5,387 bases of DNA from positions 1 to 5,387 of the forward strand of contig JAQSXD010000294.1 of NCBI GenBank assembly GCA_029266295.1, read 5' to 3'. The position numbers were made by a program, and so were the translations under genes. The notes under the pieces were generated by a model. That model worked only from the letters and a program-made list of their open reading frames with translations. It searched no databases and was not told the DNA's origin. Source of the DNA: Bacillota bacterium. Lineage in GTDB: Bacteria; Bacillota; Clostridia; Peptostreptococcales; Anaerovoracaceae. Below, in pieces: positions 1 through 5,375 of the stretch. Each line of letters starts with the position of its first letter. Position 1 is the stretch's first letter.

Positions 1-489
1 GGCACCAATATTGAAGATCGCAGCTGGTCCCAGTACCCATACAATATATCCGTTATCCCGATCGTGACGCAGAAGTTCAACCAAATTATTATAGTCCACA
101 TCGAAGGAGGTTTCTCTGGATCTTCCGCTCCGAAATGCAAAGGTATCGATTTGATTTTCCTGGGTTTTGAACCCTGCGCTATATAAGTAGATCCCTTGAG
201 AACCGTCGTCAATTCTTCCTGTAATTACAGTTTCACCTATTTCCAGCCGCCTGAATTCCTTAGCTTCCAAGCTGCCGTCCGGATGGATTACCGGAACGCA
301 ATCCATTCTCGTATGAGCGAGCAAAACCCATTTTCCTTCTATTTTATAATACTCTGGATACATAGATGTCGCATGATAGTGATCCGGTGCGACTCCCTTC
401 ATTTCAACTTTGCTGGTTGATGCATCAGGTGCGTTTAAAAACTTCTCCTGATTAAAATCCGGTGTTATATATTTGGGGATACGAAACAT
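1..489 (-). CDS. Conserved protein of unknown function, N-terminal 163 residues (truncated by window edge)
   Basis: The frame is open from an ATG at 489 to base 1 and continues beyond the window. The start is supported by GGAGG at 498-502, eight bases upstream, and by a good promoter further up. The protein begins MFRIPKYITPDF. It has no signal peptide or membrane segment and looks cytosolic and soluble. Visible landmarks are a YHATSMYPEYYKIEGKWVL stretch (about 38-56), an acidic/basic central part, a FAFRSGRSRET segment (about 118-128) and a hydrophobic GYIVWVLGPA segment (about 146-155), which could open a second, nucleotide-binding-like domain. The pattern reminds me of conserved clostridial hypothetical proteins, possibly distant relatives of the LOR/SDH family (ornithine/arginine metabolism), but that is from memory and weak. 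The hairpin at 601-645 and its own promoter suggest transcription independent of the LysM gene. Confidence 0.85.
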   Translation of the reverse strand, partial: MFRIPKYITPDFNQEKFLNAPDASTSKVEMKGVAPDHYHATSMYPEYYKIEGKWVLLAHTRMDCVPVIHPDGSLEAKEFRRLEIGETVITGRIDDGSQGIYLYSAGFKTQENQIDTFAFRSGRSRETSFDVDYNNLVELLRHDRDNGYIVWVLGPAAIFNIGA

Positions 490-522
490 TTTTGTGGCCT
501 CCATTGATCATCATTAACATAC

Positions 523-551
523 ATCTTATCAGAAATTTTTATAGAATGCAA
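523..551 (-). promoter_or_regulatory. Sigma-A-type promoter for the gene starting at 489
   Basis: On the minus strand there is a -35 TTGCAT (551-546), a 17-base spacer and a -10 TAAGAT (528-523) preceded by TGA, giving an extended -10. The predicted transcription start near 516 leaves a leader of about 27 bases containing the GGAGG ribosome binding site. Both boxes and the spacing fit the housekeeping consensus. The match is by eye only. Confidence 0.55.
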
Positions 552-600
552 ATTATTCAATAGGAACATTCTTTCCTTATCAATATCCCTTATTATATGA

Positions 601-645
601 AAAGAATGCCAACCTTTGATACAAGATCAAAAAAAGGCATTCTTT
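601..645 (-). terminator. Long two-part hairpin, probable terminator after the LysM gene
   Basis: A perfect 10-bp inverted repeat, AAAGAATGCC (601-610) with GGCATTCTTT (636-645), encloses a second perfect 6-bp stem, TTTGAT (615-620) with ATCAAA (626-631), and a 5-base loop. On the minus strand the stem ends in CUUUUCAU, a short U-rich tail, so it can end transcripts from the LysM gene. On the plus strand the tail UUCUUUCUUAU would also work, so it may act in both directions, although no plus-strand gene is visible. The U tract is weaker than that of the terminator at 2023-2053. Confidence 0.55.
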
Positions 646-659
646 CTTATAAAATCATG

Positions 660-728
660 TTAATAACCCATTGCAGTAGCCGCTTTGGCCCCATTCAAAT
701 CGATCTGCATGTGTATGTAAGACAGCGA
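660..728 (-). other. In-frame coding-like extension past the TAG stop of the LysM/C39 gene
   Basis: Immediately after the TAG codon (731-729) the same frame stays open for 22 codons, starting SLSYIHMQIDL and ending AATAMGY, then meets TAA at 662-660. This stretch is about half G+C by my count, like the gene, and the sequence turns strongly A+T-rich at the TAA. That composition break suggests the original reading frame ended at 660 and that TAG is a recent nonsense change (for example CAG to TAG), a sequencing error, or a recoded or read-through codon. It could also be chance. Confidence 0.4.
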
Positions 729-1913
729 CTATTTTATCGGTTCGACGATAACAAACGGCTGAAGCTGGTACGGTTTTGGTGCCACAGCTCTGTCTGACCA
801 CATGTAGAACCATCGTTCCGCTGGATAATAGTAATATCCGTCCTGCCAGTGATCGGAGGTATCGTATGGATCAGCAAAGATGATGGTATCATCACCAATC
901 CCAGGGGTTCCGTTGGTATCATAGCCGATGATTGCCTGCCAATGACCATCCCAGTCTCCCCATTCTACCATAATGGGTCTGTTGGCCTTGAGGTTTCCAA
1001 CGATCCACTTTACAAAATAGGAATCCTTCGCATCATCAACCCAGTTTTCTGTGTTTGGATCATTATCAGAAGCATACAAAGCGACGGAATTGAACGTACC
1101 GGGCAAATTGCCCCAGTCATTTTCCGGTGAACTGTAGTCCCCTTTTGGAATCAGGTCCGATTCGGTATAATTGGCTTTGTAGCTGGATTGTACCACTTTA
1201 AAACCTTTTATCTCGTTAAAGAACTTGATGATATCATCTACGGAGGTCCCGTACTCCGGGAAATTGTTGGCAGAACCGGGTTTAGAACCTGAGACTTCAA
1301 GATCAACACCAGCACCTGATTTTACCGCAATATCCCACTCGCTGTATTCACTGACTCCGAAATGTTCAAGAACCGTAAGGATTGTTGCACTGCCGCAAGA
1401 CCACTCTGCAGTCTGTTGGAAGGTTTTGAACTTACTGATGATGGTAAGCTCATCATTGGATTTCATGTTGTAAAAGTCAGGGCTCACATAATATTTGGAA
1501 GCAGCGTGATCGCCTGCATTGTCATAGGCGTCTGCTCCGCCATACTCATCAATATTGGTTTTTGGTGCAATTGTGGCTGGTTTTGCTTTCTGAACCGACT
1601 GCGATGGAGCGGTTGCAGAACTTTTCGTATCAGATGCAGTGACAGCTGCTGCTTCTACAGTGACAGTAGCTGACTCTGCAGAGACAGTTGCTGATTCGGT
1701 AACGATCTTCGTTTTTAGTACCTGTCCCGGATAGATCAAATTGGGATTCTTGATCTGGTTCAGCTCGATCAACGTCTGAATCGAAACATTCTGATCCTGT
1801 GCAATCTTCCAGAGCTTATCACCGGATTTCACTGTATAATCAGCAAAGGCAGTCCCTGCTGAGAATGATAAAGCCAGAATGATCGTCAATAAGTAAACTA
1901 CGATTTTTTTCAT
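729..1913 (-). CDS. Secreted LysM-domain protein with a C39-like cysteine peptidase domain
   Basis: The product is a 394-residue exported protein expected to bind peptidoglycan and carry a papain-fold peptidase-like domain outside the cell. A signal peptide covers residues 1-24 (MKK, hydrophobic core, cleavage after AFA). One LysM domain follows (about 26-67: YTVKSGDKLWKIA through NPNLIYPGQVLK). An Ala/Thr/Ser/Val-rich linker (about 70-118) includes heptad-like repeats. The C-terminal part (about 160-372) resembles Peptidase_C39_2: Gln166/Gln167 before Cys173 in the WSCGSAT motif, His324 in GHWQAIIGYD and Asp348 in FADPYD would form the oxyanion residue and Cys-His-Asp triad. Its substrate is unknown; it lacks the ABC transporter fused to bacteriocin-processing C39 proteins. 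The ATG at 1913 is chosen over 2030 because it has AGGAGG at 1920-1925 and begins a proper signal peptide, while the upstream 39 residues overlap the promoter and terminator. It has its own promoter, so it is probably monocistronic. The TAG stop may not be the ancestral end. Confidence 0.88.
   Translation of the reverse strand: MKKIVVYLLTIILALSFSAGTAFADYTVKSGDKLWKIAQDQNVSIQTLIELNQIKNPNLIYPGQVLKTKIVTESATVSAESATVTVEAAAVTASDTKSSATAPSQSVQKAKPATIAPKTNIDEYGGADAYDNAGDHAASKYYVSPDFYNMKSNDELTIISKFKTFQQTAEWSCGSATILTVLEHFGVSEYSEWDIAVKSGAGVDLEVSGSKPGSANNFPEYGTSVDDIIKFFNEIKGFKVVQSSYKANYTESDLIPKGDYSSPENDWGNLPGTFNSVALYASDNDPNTENWVDDAKDSYFVKWIVGNLKANRPIMVEWGDWDGHWQAIIGYDTNGTPGIGDDTIIFADPYDTSDHWQDGYYYYPAERWFYMWSDRAVAPKPYQLQPFVIVEPIK
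1635..1697 (-). repeat. Three degenerate 21-bp repeats coding for heptads in the linker
   Basis: Residues 73-93 of the LysM protein read as three consecutive seven-residue units: ESATVSA, ESATVTV and EAAAVTA. They lie between the LysM domain and the peptidase-like domain. Such low-complexity Ala/Thr/Val/Ser linkers are common in wall-associated proteins, and unit number can vary between strains by slippage. Variation here is inference. Confidence 0.6.
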
Positions 1914-1919
1914 GGATTC

Positions 1920-1925
1920 CCTCCT
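1920..1925 (-). promoter_or_regulatory. Ribosome binding site that fixes the LysM gene start
   Basis: AGGAGG on the minus strand lies six bases before the ATG at 1913. It decides against the longer frame opening at 2030, whose ATG sits inside the terminator stem. Confidence 0.85.
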
Positions 1926-1977
1926 CTTTTTCTGGCACGACCAAGATGCCATTTTCGCAATATTTTGAATTGTATAT

Positions 1978-2006
1978 ATTCTACTGATACTCCAGGCAAA
2001 ATACAA
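1978..2006 (-). promoter_or_regulatory. Sigma-A-type promoter for the LysM/C39 gene
   Basis: On the minus strand there is TTGTAT (2006-2001), a 17-base spacer and TAGAAT (1983-1978). The predicted start near 1971 gives a leader of about 58 bases ending in the AGGAGG site. The -35 box touches the tail of the preceding terminator, so termination of one unit and initiation of the next are tightly packed. Confidence 0.45.
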
Positions 2007-2053
2007 GAGAAAAATAAAAATACCGCTCATTATCTTAATGCGATAATGAGCGG
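2005..2053 (-). terminator. Intrinsic terminator after the cooS-family gene
   Basis: The minus strand carries a perfect 12-bp stem, CCGCTCATTATC (2053-2042) with GATAATGAGCGG (2034-2023), and a 7-base loop. It is followed by TATTTTTATTTTT. It lies 50 bases after the cooS-family TAA. This is a textbook Rho-independent terminator and separates the cooS-family gene from the LysM gene. Confidence 0.93.
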
Positions 2054-2103
2054 CAGTTAATATCGGCCTTTTGAACTTGAATAGGATTCATCTTGTTCAT
2101 CAA

Positions 2104-4017
2104 TTAATGGAGCCCCATATTAATCCTTTTCTTCATAATATGCGCTTTGATATCACTGGCTGCCTTTACCGGATCATCTCCCAGTGCTACCTTTCCACCT
2201 GTCAGCGTTTCCACATCTTCTGTCAGAAGTTTTACAAGGTTTGGCGCTCCTGTAATAAACGGTGTTGGGGACAGGTGGGTATATGCACCATAAGCGATCG
2301 CAAAGAGCGCGTCGATGGTTGCCTTCTGTTCCATCCACTCAGGAGCGGTAACTGCAATGGGCAGATCCGGGATATCCACGCTTAAATGCTCCGCCAATGC
2401 AGTAACCAGCATAGAGATTCTGCCGGTATCGGTACAAGTACCAAAACTTAGGACAGGCGGTATATTCAAAGCTCTGCAAACGCCTTGCAGTCCTTCACCG
2501 GCCAGTTCCACCGCATCCATATTACAAAGACCGGCAACCTCAAGTGCATGGTTGCCGCAGCCTCCTGCAACCACCAAGATATCCCCCTTGATTAATTCTT
2601 TTGTTATGGTAACGGTATTCCAGTCCTGAGGTCCGTTTCTCAGGGTAGAACAGTTTGCAAGCGCTACAATCCCTTTGATTTGACCTTTGGCGATTACGTC
2701 TACAAGATTGTTCAGATCATTGCCGATGGCCCCAAGTACAGCTTCTGTTGAAAAGCCTGCGATTGCTTTCGTTACATGTTTGGGAACCATTGGTTTGATC
2801 TTGCCATTTCTCTTTTTAAAGTTTTCTATGGCAACCTGAATGCATTTCTCCGCCATTTCATCCGCCTTTTCAGGATAGTATGGCATATTATGCTCCGTTC
2901 CCGGTACCCCGATGATAGTACTTACACTAATGAGTGCTACCTGATATTTTTCCGCATATTGATCAATTGCAGGCGGTGAACAGTTTTCTTCCATTACCAG
3001 CGCATCTACAGTCCCTGTGGCAAGGAACGGCTCGATGGACAGCCAATTTCCCATAAGGCCTACAAAGACATCGTCCACCTCAAACCTTTGAAGCAGCTCT
3101 TGACCGGTCTCGATGGAGCCGATGATACGCAGTCCCTTTGCACCAGCCGCTTTTGCCATTTCCTGATATTCCGGTTTTTTCGCCTTTTGCAGCGTGGCAA
3201 CACCGATCCATGGCTGATGGCCATTGAAAGCAATATTGACATAGTCAGGATCCATAATCCCGAGGTCCACATTTACTTCATGGGGGGTTGGCGTTCCAAA
3301 CAGAATATCCTGAGTCATTTCCAAGCCGATTTGCGCAGTGTATATGGTCGAGAGCCCTAGCCTCAGGGCTTTTTTGGCAAGGGACACATAGTCTCCGTCC
3401 ACGTTAGTCAGGCAGCTTGCAATAGAATTTTCCACTTCATGCTGAACTCCTGCCGGATAGATATTCAAATCTCTCCAAATGGGCTTTCTCTTCGTAGGAG
3501 CAAACAGCTCTACCATTTTGCTGCTGTCATCTGGAGTAACTTTGAGTTCTTTATCAAGAAATTCAGCCAACTGGACAGCCTGCTGATTGATATCCTGGTT
3601 GGTATCAATTCCTACCGTGTTGCAAAACCACTTCAATTTTCCGGCATCGGTAATCTGATAGGGAGTTTTTCCTTCACCCGTAGCCTTAAGCGTTCGAAAC
3701 GCTTCATATGCATGGTGGCCATAGGTCGCCGCACCCATGATATTGCGGATCAGCATGTTTCTCATTGCCATTCCGTCTGGCCCGATACCGCAAACCCCTT
3801 TGTCTGCTCCAGATTTTTCGTTGATTCTGCAAGGACCCTGTGTACATAACCAGCAGCTCATCCCTTGCAGGCAGAAACCACATCGGATTTTTTCCTGGGG
3901 GTCCCATCTGGAAAACACGCTGGAAAGTCCATCATTCCTGATTCTGATCAGCATTTCCTCCACTGAATCATGATAGCTTACCCGTTCCCCCATATTGTTT
4001 GATACTTTTTCCGTCAT
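2104..4017 (-). CDS. cooS: Deviant anaerobic CO dehydrogenase family protein (CooS-V-like, predicted hybrid-cluster enzyme)
   Basis: This is a full-length 637-residue member of the nickel CODH/HCP superfamily, cytosolic and expected to be a homodimer. The N-terminal cluster region has Cys46 and Cys49 (CX2C, D-cluster) and Cys55, Cys58, Cys63 and Cys76 (B-cluster, SCWLCTQGPC...GVCG). The active-site domain keeps His267 (NGHQPW), Cys346 (EENCSPP), Cys456 (LANCSTL), Cys487 (AGGCGNH), Cys528 (FGTCTDT) and Lys565 (APEWMEQK). The position of CODH-II Cys295 is Glu303 (IIGSIETGQE instead of the usual G-x-C-C-T-G), and that of His93 is Tyr99. The ligand set His/Glu/4 Cys matches HCP and the reported CooS-V, which does not oxidise CO, so hydroxylamine or related reduction is more likely than CO/CO2 conversion; this is inference. 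AGGAGG at 4023-4028, five bases before the ATG, supports the start. No cooC, cooF or acetyl-CoA synthase genes lie nearby. The strong terminator closes the unit; cotranscription with the upstream gene, 119 bases away, is possible. The symbol reflects family membership only. Confidence 0.95.
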   Translation of the reverse strand: MTEKVSNNMGERVSYHDSVEEMLIRIRNDGLSSVFSRWDPQEKIRCGFCLQGMSCWLCTQGPCRINEKSGADKGVCGIGPDGMAMRNMLIRNIMGAATYGHHAYEAFRTLKATGEGKTPYQITDAGKLKWFCNTVGIDTNQDINQQAVQLAEFLDKELKVTPDDSSKMVELFAPTKRKPIWRDLNIYPAGVQHEVENSIASCLTNVDGDYVSLAKKALRLGLSTIYTAQIGLEMTQDILFGTPTPHEVNVDLGIMDPDYVNIAFNGHQPWIGVATLQKAKKPEYQEMAKAAGAKGLRIIGSIETGQELLQRFEVDDVFVGLMGNWLSIEPFLATGTVDALVMEENCSPPAIDQYAEKYQVALISVSTIIGVPGTEHNMPYYPEKADEMAEKCIQVAIENFKKRNGKIKPMVPKHVTKAIAGFSTEAVLGAIGNDLNNLVDVIAKGQIKGIVALANCSTLRNGPQDWNTVTITKELIKGDILVVAGGCGNHALEVAGLCNMDAVELAGEGLQGVCRALNIPPVLSFGTCTDTGRISMLVTALAEHLSVDIPDLPIAVTAPEWMEQKATIDALFAIAYGAYTHLSPTPFITGAPNLVKLLTEDVETLTGGKVALGDDPVKAASDIKAHIMKKRINMGLH

Positions 4018-4036
4018 AACATCCTCCTGGAATTTT

Positions 4037-4068
4037 TGTTCATTTTACTCCAGTTAGTATGTTCATTT
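4037..4068. repeat. Pair of 9-bp direct repeats in the cooS-family leader
   Basis: TGTTCATTT occurs at 4037-4045 and 4060-4068, 23 bp apart start to start, close to two helical turns. Both lie between the candidate promoter and the start codon, a place where a repressor could bind. I do not recognise the sequence as a known operator. Confidence 0.35.
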
Positions 4069-4078
4069 CTAAGCGGGA

Positions 4079-4106
4079 TTATTATGGAAATCCTAATTGA
4101 ATCCAA
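4079..4106 (-). promoter_or_regulatory. Candidate promoter for the cooS-family gene
   Basis: On the minus strand TTGGAT (4106-4101) is followed after 16 bases by TAATAA (4084-4079). The predicted start near 4072 leaves a leader of about 55 bases containing the TGTTCATTT repeats. The match is moderate. The absence of a clear terminator after the upstream gene means read-through could also supply transcript. Confidence 0.3.
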
Positions 4107-4136
4107 GAGATACAGCTTTCATTGGAAAATTCCATG

Positions 4137-5273
4137 TTACAGTAATTCGTCCGGTTCAAGAACGTCTTTATATTCAGCAATGAGATAGTCAACCATTAGT
4201 CCGTAGCTTCCGGCGCCTTTCGATTGCGCATTCGCTAAAAGATATGCATTGTTGACGTAACGGGCCATATCTCGGTAGATGACAGGTCCTTCCCTGTTTT
4301 GCTCTCCGATATAGCTCAATTGAATCCGCACAAGTTCAGGCAGTTTCTCGTAGGTATCATAATATTGTTCAATTGATACAGCTTTTTTCAGAGCATTTAA
4401 AGAATAGGTTAAGGCATGAAACGCTCCACTGTATTGAAAGGCTGGCGAAGGGGAATCCTTGCTTGCCAGATACGCGATAAAGTTTGCATCCTCTTCACGC
4501 ATGTACCCTTTCAAGTGTGCAAATTCATGACACATTGTAAAAGGAACGAGAAACGAAGTCATATCATTGTTATAATTGGCCTCCATTGTAAAGGGTGAAT
4601 AGATTCCTTCGATGCCCATCATGGACATCAGCTTTGAGAAATAGATCGGCTTTGGGTTTGGATAATAACCTGAGAGTGATGGTTCTCTGTCCCCTAAATT
4701 TTTCATTGCCGCAATCGCTTCCGTTCCGATTGAGTCCATATCATTTAAGGATTGTAAACTGCTGGTCCACTCTGGATTATCCATCAGCACGATCATCTGC
4801 TCAGACAACAAGATGCAAAGCGTTTCAAGCTTTGCTACCGAAACAGCTTCTACCGGTCGTTTTAATACAGTACCAATGTCATCTCTATGATAATTGATGG
4901 AACAGGTCAGCGTATACGTCAAAATCAACGCAGAAATAAGCAGCATTCCCTTTTTAAGCCCCGTAAGGATAAACACTTTTTGCTTTCCATTATTTATGTA
5001 TAATCGCCAAATACTCATGAATATAAAGTAGACAGCGGCAAAAACAGCCATAAGAATCCCGACCTCAAATAGCGACATCGGCCATGGAGAAAAGATTCTT
5101 CCAAGTGTTTCTGGAAAAATCGGATAGATATTGAGCGCATACCACTGAGCAAACCCCTTGTGGTATCTTGAAGCTAGCATTAAGATCACCGAAAACAGAA
5201 TCATGCCCGCTGAAATTTGAATTCCAGTATCTCTGCTGATATTGTGTATGAGCGTACGTATTCTATTCCGCAT
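4137..5273 (-). CDS. DUF3810 family membrane protein with zinc-protease HEFAH motif
   Basis: This is a 378-residue membrane protein matching what I recall of DUF3810 in length and motif. Three hydrophobic segments lie at about 17-36, 66-89 and 107-126, followed by a large C-terminal domain likely outside the membrane. The hallmark is His249-Glu250-Phe-Ala-His253 within MCHEFAHLKGYMREEDANF; the two His bind zinc and Glu is the general base in gluzincin-like proteases. Glu260 or Glu261 in REED, or a nearby acid, may be the third ligand. The family is uncharacterised, so a membrane-tied metallopeptidase role is inference. The start at 5273 is supported by GGAGG at 5281-5285, seven bases upstream. 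No U-tailed hairpin follows the TAA at 4137-4139, so transcription may continue into the cooS-family gene, although a functional link is not evident. Confidence 0.85.
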   Translation of the reverse strand: MRNRIRTLIHNISRDTGIQISAGMILFSVILMLASRYHKGFAQWYALNIYPIFPETLGRIFSPWPMSLFEVGILMAVFAAVYFIFMSIWRLYINNGKQKVFILTGLKKGMLLISALILTYTLTCSINYHRDDIGTVLKRPVEAVSVAKLETLCILLSEQMIVLMDNPEWTSSLQSLNDMDSIGTEAIAAMKNLGDREPSLSGYYPNPKPIYFSKLMSMMGIEGIYSPFTMEANYNNDMTSFLVPFTMCHEFAHLKGYMREEDANFIAYLASKDSPSPAFQYSGAFHALTYSLNALKKAVSIEQYYDTYEKLPELVRIQLSYIGEQNREGPVIYRDMARYVNNAYLLANAQSKGAGSYGLMVDYLIAEYKDVLEPDELL

Positions 5274-5293
5274 TTATGTACCTCCGTTTTAAC

Positions 5294-5306
5294 AGAGATG
5301 ATCTCT
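5294..5306. repeat. 13-bp palindrome in the DUF3810 gene leader
   Basis: AGAGAT (5294-5299), one base, then ATCTCT (5301-5306) form a perfect odd-centred palindrome. It lies eight bases upstream of the GGAGG site of the DUF3810 gene. It could be a dimeric-regulator operator, since a one-base loop cannot form a full hairpin, or it could be chance. Confidence 0.3.
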
Positions 5307-5346
5307 ATCCAGTAATATAAAACAATTGATTTTAAACACAGTTCTA

Positions 5347-5375
5347 ATACTACTATGATAAAGAATATTACCCAA
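5347..5375 (-). promoter_or_regulatory. Candidate promoter for the DUF3810 gene
   Basis: On the minus strand TTGGGT (5375-5370), a 17-base spacer and TAGTAT (5352-5347) would start transcription near 5340. That gives a leader of about 67 bases containing the AGAGAT/ATCTCT palindrome. The spacing is ideal but both boxes are imperfect, and the region lies at the window edge, so an upstream operon promoter cannot be excluded. Confidence 0.3.

Noticed and set aside
616..630. FNR-like inverted repeat TTGAT-N5-ATCAA
   Set aside because: FNR/CRP-type sites need a 4-base gap and this one has 5. It is also the inner stem of the terminator-like hairpin and sits too far from the promoter at 523-551 for usual activation.
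1225..1673. Overlapping plus-strand open frames antisense to the LysM/C39 gene
   Set aside because: Both are explained by codon composition of the minus-strand gene, and neither has a promoter, ribosome binding site or plausible protein.
1914..2030. Longer N-terminus for the LysM protein starting at 2030
   Set aside because: The ATG lies inside the terminator stem, the added 39 residues span the promoter, and the internal ATG at 1913 has an ideal ribosome binding site and begins a signal peptide.
3439..3849. A 136-codon plus-strand open frame antisense to the cooS-family gene
   Set aside because: It lies wholly inside a strongly conserved minus-strand gene, has no convincing ribosome binding site, and its translation shows no recognisable domain. 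It is a shadow of the coding strand.
2104..4017. Assignment as a standard Wood-Ljungdahl CO dehydrogenase (acsA)
   Set aside because: The Cys295-equivalent is Glu, the His93-equivalent is Tyr, and no acetyl-CoA synthase, corrinoid protein or cooC gene is present in the window.
4018..4136. Terminator between the DUF3810 and cooS-family genes
   Set aside because: Only a short TGGAA-AA-TTCCA inverted repeat (4123-4134) without a U tract is present, which is too weak to call.
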